From: Nematopogon swammerdamellus
Lineage: Eukaryota > Arthropoda > Insecta > Lepidoptera > Adelidae
Length of the DNA stretch: 64,000 nucleotides
NCBI GenBank assembly: GCA_946902875.1
Contig: OX336350.1
Coordinates: 20,450,048 to 20,514,047, forward strand
Reading direction: 5' to 3'
In this document: positions 22,401 to 30,439 of the stretch, piece by piece
Numbering within the stretch: position 1 is the stretch's first letter
Layout of the letters: every line of letters begins with the position of its first letter
The notes under the pieces: model-generated
Told to the model about the DNA's origin: nothing
What the model saw: only the letters and a program-made list of their open reading frames with translations
Database searches by the model: none
Position numbers and translations under genes: made by a program

Positions 22401-25400
22401 CTGAAGAAGCCCGTGACGTAGCTGGCGAAACGTCGACTTATGTAAGTCTAAACCTACTGTTAATCCGGAAACTTAAAAATGAATATAATTAATAACAGAG
22501 TAAACTTAAAAACATTACCAATAAACATGTTTTAATCACAATTAATTATTTTCAGGGAAGCATATGCAGCATTTTCGACTTCAGCTTGGTAAAGCAAATG
22601 TTTTCGACCTGCTTCAAATCGCGTCCGAACTGCGCGGGAGTGATGCTCTGCCTGCTGATACTCGCAAACACGATCACCGTCTTCGTGATATCAGGCGCAT
22701 ACAACATCGACTATCTATTCACGAGACAGAGGTTCCAGTGGATGCTGAAGGAGTACAGCGTGTTCAGTGCGGCCAACACGGTCGTCGTGGTGCTGGGAAT
22801 GCTGATCGGTATAATGTTTCTGCAAAACGTGTGCAGAATTAGCGACGCCATTTTGACAATAATGGCATACATGTCGACCATATTGGATTCCACGGTTAGG
22901 TCTTTGGCGACGCAATCGTGGCATATGTATTTAGGTAAGTTAAGATGTGTACTTTTGGTTTACTTACAGTTCCCGGCAGGAAATAAGGGAAAGTGCCCAT
23001 ACCACGATTTTAGGCGACTTTTGGAACTCTAGTTTTCACGTGTTATTTTATTTCAGAACTAGCTGAGCCCGCGGCTCCGCTCGCGTGAAATTCGTATTCC
23101 AAAGAAGAATGTAAGTAACTAAGGGCGAGGCCGAAGGTCGAGCTGCGTTCAGGTAATCGATAAACCTTCTTAAAGAAAGTAACTAACTAAGGGCGAGGCC
23201 GAAGGCCGAGCTGCTTTCAGGTAAACGATAAACCTTTCTCAAATAAAGGAAGTAAGTAAGGGCGAGGCCGAAGGCCGAGCTGCGTTCAGGAAGACGATAA
23301 ACCTTCTGGAAGAAAGGAAGGAACTAAGTGCGAGGCCGAAGGCCGAGCTGCGTTCAGGTAAACCAAAAACCCTTTTCCGCCTTCGGGCCTCGCCCTTAAA
23401 GACTTCCTTTCTTCGATAGAATATAATATCGTTTACTCAATCTATTTATTTCATAAAAATAAAAAAGTAATATTAATAACTAAAGAATTAAACCTACCTA
23501 ACAAACACTAAAATAACTATCAAAATGGGCATTTTCAAATGTTTTTAGAGCACTTGCGGCATTACCCCGCTGGATGGCAAGGCTTACCCTTTGAATGATA
23601 AGCCCTTGATGGCGGGACACCAGTTGCGTCAACCAGCTCAAGCCTCTTTTGGCTTCACTGCTCCACGGACCGAGGGTTTCAACCGCAAACACAACAAATT
23701 CGAAATCTTGATTTATATTTCTATATTTGCTGTGTTTGAGGCTCTCCGCCCCAGCCTCGGCCGCGCCAGCCGCTCTTGAAGATGTCCTAACGTGACTTGG
23801 AGCCAATGTGAGAACAAAAGTGGCGTCCCACATCAAAGAACTACCCTTAGTCCATGGCACTAAGGTGATAGCATCGGGCCTCTTGCCATCCAGCCGGGAA
23901 TAACCGCGAGGTTCTAGGATGCACGGTATATTTGCCGTTAGAAGCGTGGACTTTATAATAAAATTTAAATTAAATTAACCCAATCTTAATATTAATTAAC
24001 TTTATTCGAGATGGTTTAGCTTCTTCCTTAAGGCAGCTCGGCCTTCGGCCTCGCCCTTAGTTACTTGCTTTCTTCGAGATGGTTTATCATTTGTCAGAAC
24101 GTAGCTCGGCCTTCGGCCTCGCCTTAGTTGCTTACTTTCTTCAAGATGGTTTAGCTTCTTCCTGAACGCAGCTCGGCCTTCGGCCTCGCCCTTAGTTACT
24201 TGCTTTCTTCGAGATGGTTTTTCAATTACCCGAACGTAGCTCGGCCTTCGGCCTCGCCTTAGTTACTTACTTTCTTCAAGATGGTTTAGCTTCTTCCTGA
24301 ACGCAGATCGGCCTGCGGCCTCGCTCATAGTTACTTACTTTCTTCGAGAAGGTTTATGGTCTTCCAAAATAGAGCTCGGCCTTCGGCCTCGCCCTTAGTT
24401 ACTTACTTTCTTCAAGAATTTTTTTCTTCTTCCTGAACTCAGCTCCGCCTTCCGCCTCGCCCTTAGTTACTTTCATCGAGAAAGAATATCGTTTCCGTGA
24501 GCGCAGATCCGCCTTCGGGCCCGCCTTTAGTTACTTACTTTCTTTTTTTTTAAATACGAATTTCACGCGAGCGAAGCCGCGGACAACAGATATATAAATT
24601 TTATTGCACCAATGACAGCGACATAACTTCGACTTTCAATTATTATTTTTATTTATCAAACAATTTGTCACCGGCCAGCTCACGCCGAGATGACAGTTCT
24701 CCGTTGTGAACATGACATTTAAAATTGTTTTTTACCTTTACTTTGGATTACGTGTTTTTTATTATATTTTTTAATTATTATGTTCATCCGGGATATACAC
24801 TGTCACTATAAAAAGTTTCGTCAAATTCCGTTCAGTGGTTTTTGCGAGATGCGCGTACAAATAGACATTTTTGCATTTACGATTTTATGATATGTATAGA
24901 AAGAATAGATATGTATAGACTATTGTGTTCAAGTTATAAAAAAGAAGAACTGTCATTTTCGTTGTATCTACTTATTTTTAAATTTCGAATGAATATTTTA
25001 TTCAAATTGTATTTGCTGCCAGTTCTCAAGATATAATTTAAGTACTTTGGACTACGTGATTTTAAACGCGCAATAATGTTTATAATTGTAATTTTTTTTT
25101 TATTTTTGTTTTTTTTTTTACGTATTATGTTAACCCGGCATATAAACTACCACTATACAAAGTTTCGTCTAATTCCGTTCAGTGGTTTTTGCGTGATGCG
25201 CGTACAGACAAACAAACAAACAAACAAACAAACAAACAAACAAAAATTTTAAAAACTGTTCTAACATGTTCAGTATCTCATTTTAAGCCACCCTGGTTAG
25301 TTTTTTTCCGAATACATTCAATGTACAGACTTTCTTACCTCTACGATTTTATTATATGTATATATGTATATATAGACTAGCTGTTTCCGATTTAAAAAGA

Positions 25401-26894
25401 AAAATAGAGGAGGGAGGAGATTATCAATTCGACACGTAGGTATGAATGTAATATTATTGGAACTGCAATAATATATTCACATATGATGATAATCTATTAG
25501 GGCTTCTAAACAAATATACAACATGCCCGTGGCTTCGCTCGCTGTAAACTCGATTTTGACAACTCGAAGTTTGAAAAAGGCTCTTTACACCTGATCCACT
25601 TAATTAATAAGGTCTTCGTAGTCAGAACTCTCAGCAAAATTGTTAATCTTGCTCTCAAGCTGTGTTTTAGATAGACTATGGGCGGTGTTAATATGTGGCT
25701 AGTCACTAAATACTTCTAAAAATATGTTTAAAAAAATACCCTGCGAAGTTTCTTGTCGGTTCTTCTTCGTGGGTGTAATTGAACCGGATAGAATAAATTG
25801 TGACAAGTTCGAGCGCAGTCTAACTGCCATATGAATGATCAATAAACAATACAATATAATACAACAATTAACTTACAGCCGGCGGCCTCTCAATGCTGGG
25901 AGGGCTGTGTTCGCCTCTCGTGCGCTCACTGATCACGAAGATCGTGAGCGCCGAGGAGGTCGGGCAGACGTTCGCGCTGATGTCCGGCTGCGAGGCCGTA
26001 GTGCCCATCCTGGCCCCGCTCCTGTACAACAACGTGTACGCGGCCACGCTCAACTCCTTCCCGGGGGCCATCTACGCTATGTCCGCTGGCCTGTACACTA
26101 CCTGCCTCCTGCTCGTTGTGTGAGTTTCTGTCAAATACTGCTGGCCCCGCTCCTATACAACAACGTGTACGCGGCCACGCTCAACTCCTTCCCGGGGGCC
26201 ATCTACGCTATGTCCGCTGGCCTGTACACTACCTGCCTCCTGCTCGTTGTGTGAGTTTCTGTCAAATACTGCTGGCCCCGCTCCTGTACAACAACGTGTA
26301 CGCGGCCACGCTCAACTCCTTCCCGGGGGCCATCTACGCTATGTCCGCTGGCCTGTACACTACCTGCCTCCTGCTCGTTGTGTGAGTTTCTGTCAAATAC
26401 TGCTGGCCCCGCTCCTGTACAACAACGTGTACGCGGCCACGCTCATCTCCTTCCCGGGGGCCATCTACGCTATGTCCGCTGGCCTGTACACTACCTGCCT
26501 CCTGCTCGTTGTGTGAGTTTCTGTCAAATACTGCTGGCCCCGCTCCTGTACAACAACGTGTACGCGGCCACGCTCAACTCCTTCCCGGGGGCCAACTACG
26601 CTATGTCCGCTGGCCTCTACACTACCTGCCTCCTGCTCGTTGTGTGAGTTTCTGTCAAATACTCCATTTTCTTTAAATTTTGAATGAAGAGAAAACCGGC
26701 CAAGTGCGAGTCGAACTCGCGCACATGTCGTTATAGATGACGAAAACTCCGCTAATTACGTCAGTGTTATTTTAAATGTTATACTGGTGGTTGGTTTCAG
26801 TGTGACCCAGTGTTTGATGTGCTACAACCCGCTACGACGCTATTCCACGCTCCGGGACAAGGAACTAGACCAACCTGACAGCAGTAGCTGTTAA
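13419..26894 (+). CDS. SLC46-like (proton-coupled folate transporter type) MFS transporter 1
   Basis: Exons: 13419-13596, 16048-16311, 18887-19061, 20325-20502, 22556-22934, 25879-26119, 26801-26894; total 1509 bp, 502 residues, all introns GT-AG with phases 1,1,2,0,1,2. Twelve membrane spans can be placed. The TM2-TM3 loop has the MFS motif WSDKHGRK, equivalent to the DXXGRR motif of human SLC46A1. TM4 ends with CYCYITDIT followed by RSFRLTLLQ, again as in SLC46. IPES after TM6 leads into a cytosolic loop. Family members move folates or other small organic solutes, often with protons; the substrate here is unknown. The start ATG at 13419 gives MGSCLANDG. Introns are full of repeats. A second and third paralogue follow downstream. 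Exon 6 is followed by four extra partial copies. Confidence 0.88.
13676..14120 (-). mobile_element. Degenerate Jockey-like LINE fragment in transporter 1 intron 1
   Basis: The minus strand gives LYKSQVRPVMEYCSHIWEG near 13680-13745 and, further right, non-coding-quality sequence parallel to the copy at 11280-12060 (shared phrases near AGGTCTAGGTGCTCCGAGAC). Frameshifts and indels show it is dead. Confidence 0.75.
14225..14350 (+). mobile_element. Jockey-like LINE 3' end fragment
   Basis: GGTCTGTCAGGCCGGCATGG, CCGCAATCCCCGTG and AATGTCCATGGGCATC match the extreme 3' end of the Jockey copy at 49411-50752. It is short, 5' truncated and oriented opposite to the neighbouring fragment. Confidence 0.7.
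14351..15725 (+). other. Intron 1 sequence without recognised feature
   Basis: AT-rich, with small GC patches such as GGGCCGCGAGGCCGTGGGCG near 15180. No ORF with recognisable motifs and no clear repeat boundaries. Confidence 0.5.
15728..15905 (-). mobile_element. RTE-type LINE C-terminal tail
   Basis: Read on the minus strand it carries the WRPWTGK..VGRPPARWDDDIKYV-type tail and a final AYVQQW-like motif typical of the end of RTE endonuclease-reverse transcriptase proteins, with small frame breaks. Near-identical tails are at 20527-20708 (minus) and about 58200-58425 (plus). Confidence 0.8.
16336..16870 (+). mobile_element. 5S rRNA-derived SINE copy, split by about 130 bp
   Basis: CAGCGGTGCGGTCGGTCGAC at the head, then an unrelated stretch at about 16395-16525, then the 5S-like core GGTCAGTACTTGGATGGG TGACCGCT near 16545-16572, and the shared body (TGTAGGCCCTTCCCTTG; GGGTTTATCCCGCCCGGG; GAATGAAACGTCGGTCGAAA) with tail ACATCACGGATGTTGTA and A run. 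The core matches the internal promoter of insect 5S rRNA. Confidence 0.78.
16881..17403 (+). mobile_element. TIR element with MADF-domain fragment
   Basis: Ends AAAGTTCACTTGGACAAAG (16881-16899) and its reverse complement with one change (17385-17403); similarity extends to about 28 bp. Inside, near 17085-17200, a frame reads KFVELPIVYEAGAVLWDVRL then KNYNKEDAFYEI, which fits the start of a MADF domain (a Myb/SANT-like DNA-binding fold common in insects and in PIF/Harbinger second proteins). The frame is short and has no proper start. It is probably a non-autonomous PIF/Harbinger-type relic or a captured gene piece. Target duplication not resolved. Confidence 0.5.
17455..17675 (-). mobile_element. 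5S rRNA-derived SINE, 3' part, minus strand
   Basis: Starts with the reversed tail (TGACACGGTTGGCTACATCA) and runs to AAACCCTACCACCTAG; the 5S-like core is missing. It faces the copy at 16336-16870 across the TIR element, forming a large inverted pair. Confidence 0.75.
17676..17790. repeat. Short dispersed repeat
   Basis: Contains CATATCCCTTAGTCGCC, ACGGGGAGAGATGCAGTGG and ends CCCCACACGGTAC. The same block is at 3905-4015, 20980-21062 and 42775-42862. Confidence 0.6.
18438..18835 (+). mobile_element. tRNA-derived SINE (tRNA-Ser-like head), near complete
   Basis: Head GGCGGGTGGCCGAGTGGTTT (A box) then GGTTCGAATCCGGTCGG (B box), body with CTTACTAGGTGGTAGGCTC and ACCTTCTCGGAGGTGATATT, ending near CATACCGGATTACA plus an A run. 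It ends about 50 bp before transporter 1 exon 3 (18887). Confidence 0.85.
19390..19910. repeat. Cluster of dispersed repeat pieces in intron 3
   Basis: Two copies of the phrase CAACACCGATTACTCTGCTTAC with TGTCGGG and ACAGCGTGTGGTATGTATG (19630-19690 and 19835-19900) flank a retroelement-like 3' tail (19725-19830, GTGGGTGTAATCGAACCGG, AATAAAG). No coding potential. Confidence 0.6.
19921..20241. mobile_element. Foldback element with two nested hairpins, next to exon 4
   Basis: Outer arms 19921-20002 and 20159-20241 are near-perfect reverse complements, including more than 50 exact bp (19950-20002 with 20159-20211). The loop holds two further palindromes: 20018-20043 (AACGGGACTG with CAGTCCCGTT) and 20076-20130 (TAGTTTTCCCACCAC with GTGGTGGGAAAACTA). 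No ORF. It ends 83 bp upstream of transporter 1 exon 4. Confidence 0.85.
20527..20708 (-). mobile_element. RTE-type LINE C-terminal tail in intron 4
   Basis: The minus strand encodes LHWRPWTAKRSVGRPPANWD, then DIKYVGGKQWF and IGEAYVQQW, the typical end of RTE polyproteins. It starts 25 bp after the exon 4 donor. Confidence 0.82.
20735..21330. repeat. Dispersed repeat and partial inverted second copy
   Basis: 20735-21062 contains CCCGACAATCGGGGTAAGTA, TGTGCTGCAAGTACTC, AGGTGAGAGGTGGCGAG and CGGGGAGAGATGCAG; 21135-21330 repeats parts in the opposite orientation (TAAGGGCGACAGGTTGTC, CTCACCTTAGCACGG). Related to 3781-4021 and 19390-19910. Class unknown. Confidence 0.55.
21345..21655 (-). mobile_element. 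tRNA-derived SINE, internally deleted
   Basis: Same family as 18438-18835, reversed. The body lacks the AGGTGGTAGGCTC block (jump near 21520) and the head is short (CCGGATTCGGACCT, a mutated B box). Confidence 0.75.
21763..22480 (+). mobile_element. Penelope-like element 3' end flanked by its own inverted 3' UTR
   Basis: A GIY-YIG coding block (21884-22350) is followed by a 3' region (22349-22480) of about 130 bp. The reverse complement of that region lies immediately before the block (21763-21882): ATTTTTAAGTTTCCGGATTAA on the left pairs with TTAATCCGGAAACTTAAAAAT on the right. Penelope-like elements are known for such odd partial terminal repeats. The reverse transcriptase part is absent. 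It is in transporter 1 intron 4, plus orientation. Confidence 0.8.
21884..22350 (+). CDS. GIY-YIG endonuclease domain of a Penelope-like retroelement
   Basis: About 155 residues, open, without its own Met start at the domain edge. VYKVPCSCGKSYIGQTKRI gives the GIY-YIG core (VYK here, YIG intact) with the catalytic Arg region RIVHERMCEH. AVERHYTPRLVREAIEI and NRDDSMNLSSSWLPVL match the second half seen in Penelope-type enzymes, which nick the target for retroposition. The linker Cys pair is reduced to CSC. TGA at 22348-22350. It is a remnant, though undamaged within this stretch. Confidence 0.82.
23059..24588. mobile_element. Composite inverted structure bounded by GC-rich arms
   Basis: The left end CCCGCGGCTCCGCTCGCGTG (near 23067) and right end CACGCGAGCGAAGCCGCGG (near 24563) are inverted. 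Inside the left end are four tandem units of about 68 bp (23105-23360, GGGCGAGGCCGAAGGCCGAG). Inside the right end are about eight inverted units (23990-24545, CTCGGCCTTCGGCCTCGCCC). Between them lies a retroelement coding scrap. Single copies of the arm motif also occur near 25525, 45170 and 49210. Confidence 0.7.
23498..23956 (-). mobile_element. Retroelement ORF C-terminal fragment
   Basis: The minus strand encodes PWTKGSSLMWDATFVLTLAP, then FEFVVFAVETLGPWSSEAK and SLAIQRGNAASALKTF. This matches the C-terminal module (PDGxTLxPW..GRxLxWDxTxxDTxAPSH .. FVPxAxETxG) found after the reverse transcriptase in some insect and cnidarian LINE proteins, which looks like a PD-(D/E)XK-type nuclease fold. 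No start or domain upstream. Confidence 0.65.
24790..25245. repeat. Two copies of a dispersed repeat end, plus (ACAA)n
   Basis: AATTCCGTTCAGTGGTTTTT with GCGCGTACA occurs at 24825-24860 and 25170-25207; the second is followed by a tetranucleotide run (25205-25243). A further relative is near 49358. No coding sequence found from 24600 to 25500. Confidence 0.6.
25588..25866. repeat. Interspersed repeat, uninterrupted copy, abutting exon 6
   Basis: Same repeat as 2267-2865 without the 310-bp insertion: the junction reads CATATGAATGATCAATAAAC near 25830. It ends 12 bp before the acceptor of transporter 1 exon 6 (25879), so the acceptor context is partly repeat-derived. Confidence 0.85.
26010..26664 (+). 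repeat. Five tandem 131-bp copies of the exon 6 end plus splice donor
   Basis: Units begin at 26010, 26141, 26272, 26403 and 26534. Each holds 110 bp of exon (LLYNNVYAATLNSF to YTTCLLLVV, the TM11-TM12 segment), the GTGAGT donor and 21 nt of intron. Copies differ at only a few bases (for example Asn to Ile in copy 4, Ile to Asn in copy 5). 131 is not a multiple of three and each donor reads GTG TGA in frame, so only use of the first donor joins productively to exon 7. Copies 2-5 have no acceptor of their own. Confidence 0.95.
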
Positions 26895-26911
26895 AATTTA
26901 CACGAATCTTT

Positions 26912-26917
26912 AATAAA
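26912..26917 (+). terminator. Candidate polyadenylation signal of transporter 1
   Basis: AATAAA 18 bp after the TAA stop, giving a very short 3' UTR. Confidence 0.55.
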
Positions 26918-27041
26918 TGAAACGGAAAATCTGTAAAGGCGCGCCGACACACCGACCCTCCGCCGCACCGTCGTCAATATTCTAAGTTGATAGATAGAAA
27001 TATATACTTTATTGCTACAAAACATTTTACAGTAAATCTTA

Positions 27042-27440
27042 AAGCGGCGGGTGGCCGAGTGGTTTGGGCATCGGCTTCTCATGCGAGAGGTCCGAGGTTC
27101 GTTCGAATCCGTTCGGCGTGTACGCACCAATGAGTTTTTTCTGACGAAAAAATTTACATGCATACCTACACCTGCTGCTTCACCGTTCGGAACCGGTATA
27201 AAAATGCAGGTCCCTTCCCTTGCCTCTTACTAGGTGGTAGGCTCAAATTGTAGCCGATTGGGTTGATACCACCGTACTGGATGTAAGATGGCCGCATAGC
27301 AGCCTCGGCTGTGTTCTCCTCTAGTCCAGTATAGCCAGCAATCCAGGGAAGTCTCCGGTATGGCACCTACCTTCTCGGAGGTGATATTGGCTGGTCGGAG
27401 CATGCGCTTTGGCCCCTCCGACTCAGCCAAACATACCGGA
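27042..27440 (+). mobile_element. tRNA-derived SINE (tRNA-Ser-like head)
   Basis: Head GGCGGGTGGCCGAGTGGTTT with a small duplication in the B box (AGGTTCGTTCGAATCC), the same body as 18438-18835, ending CATACCGGATTTAATAAAAG. It lies just past the 3' end of transporter 1. Confidence 0.85.
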
Positions 27441-27737
27441 TTTAATAAAAGAAAAATATGACAATGTGCTCATCATCACACTTGGTGAATTTATCAGTAT
27501 TTGATGGCGCCAGCCAAATTAATTGTAAAATTGGACACACCTACCGAAATGTGTCAAAAAGCTTGTAAGTACCTAAAAGTAGGTATCTACTCAGATAGCA
27601 GATAGACGTCCGAGGCTCCGAGGTGACTTTGCCTTGCAGTAAACAACAACAGTTTGTACCTTACGCGTTTGCACTGCTGTCCAAAACATTTTGCAAAACT
27701 ACGTTACATACAAGTATCTTTGTGTCGTCTTTTTTCA

Positions 27738-28095
27738 GCCTCCATAGCTCAGTGGTGCAGACAGTCAACAATGTTAAGCAACGCTGGGTGCGGTCAGTAC
27801 ATGGATGGGTGACCGCTGACCGTTGGAGGCTGACCGAGGTTCGGATTCCTGGTAAAACTGTAGGTCCCTTCCCTCCTAATCTTACTTGGTGGTAGGGTTT
27901 ATCCCGCCCGGGTTGGTACCGCCGCACTGAATGAAACGTCGGTCGAAACGGCTATGTAAATATGTAGTTTGTGTTTTCCGACGATCAAAGGGGGATGCAC
28001 TGACACGGCACCTAGTTCACCCGGTCTTATGGGCTGACATCACGGATGTTGTAGGTGATGTAGCCAACCGTGTCAGTTTCCATAAAAAAAAAACA
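27738..28095 (+). mobile_element. 5S rRNA-derived SINE, near complete
   Basis: Head CATAGCTCAGTGGTGCAGAC (tRNA A-box-like), then the 5S-like core GTTAAGCAACGCTGGGTGCG and GGTCAGTACATGGATGGG TGACCGCT (27772-27824), body TGTAGGTCCCTTCCCTCC, GGGTTTATCCCGCCCGGG, CGTCGGTCGAAACGGC, tail ACATCACGGATGTTGTAGG and an A run at 28083. Confidence 0.82.
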
Positions 28096-28552
28096 AGGTT
28101 ATCTCTTCGTTTTCCGGTTTTATTCTTGTAATCAGTGTACATAAGTAAGTTTATTGTGAGAGTTTATTTCCCTCACTAATACTTTATACGTAAGAAAGGA
28201 GCCAAATATTTTAAGATTTGAAATTTTGTAAATATGCATAGTTTTATAATGACACTATTATTTTTGTCAGTATTTATGTAATAGTTTGTAATTATTGTGT
28301 TATGTTTGCAAATAAATAAATAAATGCTATAATAAAATACATGCATTGGTACATAGCGTCACGCCTGTCTCCCAGTGGGGTAGGCAGAGACAACGGATCT
28401 CCACGCGCCACGATCCTTCCTGACATTGTCCATGTTCTTGACACACCTATGCCGCCTCTTCCACCACTCTCATAATGTTCTTCACACATGCTCGTCGGTT
28501 ACGGGCACTACGCAGTACGCACTTGACGTTTTTTTAAGCACATGCACGATCT

Positions 28553-28674
28553 GCAGGTCTATTTTTGTAAATTCTGACAGCGGAATCAGCGCTGTTGTGG
28601 CGCTGAGAGCCACTTACCTCTCAGCGCCACATCAGCGCTGATTCCGCTGTCAGAATTTACAAGAATAGACCTGC
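28553..28674. repeat. Hairpin MITE with about 56-bp arms
   Basis: Arms GCAGGTCTATTTTTGTAAAT onward and its reverse complement ending ATTTACAAGAATAGACCTGC, loop CCACTTAC. Few mismatches. No ORF. Confidence 0.85.
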
Positions 28675-28754
28675 TGGTCCAGACTCCAGCCCAGCCAGAC
28701 GCGTGCGTCTAGGGCGACTCTTCGCGACTCGTCTTCCACTCAAATTTTTTTAAA

Positions 28755-28870
28755 TATAGAAAGTGCGCAACGGCGGCCCTCCGAGCCGGAGCCACCCATA
28801 AGGTGTCTAACGACGTCCATGGACATTCGCATTTCCACAGGGCCACATACCCTTACTATACATTATGCCT
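28755..28870 (-). mobile_element. Jockey-like LINE 3' end fragment
   Basis: CACCCATAAGGTGTCTAACG and CGTCCATGGACATTCG match the reversed 3' end of the Jockey copy at 49411-50752. Confidence 0.65.
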
Positions 28871-28884
28871 TTGCTATTTGTCAG

Positions 28885-29250
28885 CTACGGTAGCTCAGTG
28901 GTGCGGTCGGTCGACTATTGTTAAGCACACCTGGGCGCGGTCAGTACTTGGATGGGTGACCACCCGACCGTTTGGAGGTTGACCGTGATTCGGATTCCAC
29001 GTAAAACTGTAGGTCCCTTCCCTTCATATCTTACTATGTGGTAGGATTTATCCCGCCCGGGTTGGTGCCACTGCACTGAATGAAACGTCGGTCGAAACGG
29101 CTATGTAAATAGTTCGTGTTTTCCGTCCAGTTCAGTGTAGCCGACATGAAATAAAGGGAAGCGCTGACGTGGCACCTAGTTTACCCGGTGTTATGGACTG
29201 ACATCACGGATGTTGTAGGTGATGTAGCCAACCGTACCGTTTCATTGTAA
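28885..29250 (+). mobile_element. 5S rRNA-derived SINE, near complete
   Basis: Head GGTAGCTCAGTGGTGCGGTC, core GTTAAGCACACCTGGGCGCG and GGTCAGTACTTGGATGGG TGACCACC (28920-28973), full body and tail TCACGGATGTTGTAGGTGAT. About 365 bp. It is one of the best preserved copies. Confidence 0.83.
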
Positions 29251-29394
29251 TATAAAGCATTTGTCACACTAGGGGGCACATAGGTACACTGAAAAAACGG
29301 TTAGTCAGTTAGTAACAAAATTTTGTGTAAGTAATATATGTTACAAAACAGCTTAGTTGCTGTGATGACTACAAAAAATGTATGAAATAAAAAA

Positions 29395-29700
29395 ATAAAA
29401 ATCTAACCCTAGAGGCGGTCGGTTATTTTTGCTTGCTTTAGCACCACCGCCTTCAACTCTAGGGTTCGATTTTTATTTTTTTATTTCATACATTTTTGAA
29501 GGCGGTTTTTATATTTTTTTAAATAGTTTTTTTAATATTTTTTTAAAAAGTTTTATATTTTTTTTAAATACATTTTTGAAGGCGGTTTTTATATTTTTTT
29601 ATTTGCTATTAATGTACTCGGCGGAATCGCTCGGCCTTCGGCCTCGCGATTCCGCCTCGCTTTCCAATCCGATCTTGACCAAATAAAAAATGGGACCACC
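29395..29700. repeat. Foldback-family repeat with palindromic GC core
   Basis: Shares GCTTTAGCACC, CTTCAACTCTAGGGTTCG and TTTGCTATTAATGTACTCGG with 1515-1935. It carries a palindrome GGCGGAATCGCTCGG/CCGAGCGATTCCGCC-like at 29620-29658 that is also in 43985-44035. Confidence 0.7.
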
Positions 29701-30203
29701 TTGGAGCTAGACTGACAAAAAGAATCATCGAAATCGGTTAATAGTGTTAGTTAATAGTAGCCTAGAGTGACAACTACATGACTCTTACTTATTACTAAAT
29801 GCCGCGCAACATGGAGTCTACGTGCCGCGGAAAGTTCATCAGAAAAAATTTACGTGCATACGGAACCGGAACCGGTGTAAAACTGTAGTCACCTTCCCTC
29901 GCCCCTTACTAGGTGGTAGGCTCACGGCTCACTCAAGATTCTATTCTATTCTCTAATCTATTCTATTCTTTAAGATTCTATCCTATTTTTAAATATTAGA
30001 GAATAAGAAGAATAAAGAAGATGCGTCGCTTCTTCTCTATATTAAACCTGCTTATTTTTTTTAAACCACTAAAACAGTTTGTATATGTCGGAATATTTCC
30101 GAAAATAAAAATTTCTTACGAGGACAACTGTCAGTGAGAGTAATATCAGATAGTGATCCCGATCCACTCGTACTTTTAGTTGAATGAAACGCTCTCTAAA
30201 ACT

Positions 30204-30436
30204 AAAAGTTCCCTTCGCCGTTATGTTGGCTCCACTGTCTATCTGTCAAAACAGCGTTGAGGGTTGCTTTGTGTACAGATTTACCCGTAATTATCAGTAT
30301 TTACCGTAGTTTTTGTACGGTAAATACCGATTACATTATTAGGTAATATAATCTTCACAATCTGGCAGCGCGAATTTAAGCACTGACGGTGACACTGACA
30401 GTGGAGCCAACATAACGGAGAAGGGAACTTTTAGTT
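30204..30436. repeat. Inverted repeat with about 36-bp arms
   Basis: AAAAGTTCCCTTCGCCGTTA at left pairs with TAACGGAGAAGGGAACTTTT at right, continuing through ATGTTGGCTCCACTGTC. The inner loop contains a second small palindrome around TACCGTAGTTTTTGTACGGTA. MITE-like; no ORF. Confidence 0.75.
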
Positions 30437-30439
30437 GGA

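Noticed and set aside
25835..26647. Overlapping 76-139 residue proteins across exon 6 copies
   Set aside because: They are extensions of the duplicated exon through donor sequences and stop right after each splice donor.
27772..27824. Possible 5S rRNA gene
   Set aside because: Only the internal promoter segment resembles 5S rRNA; the 5' and 3' stems are absent and the same body follows in other copies, so it is a SINE.
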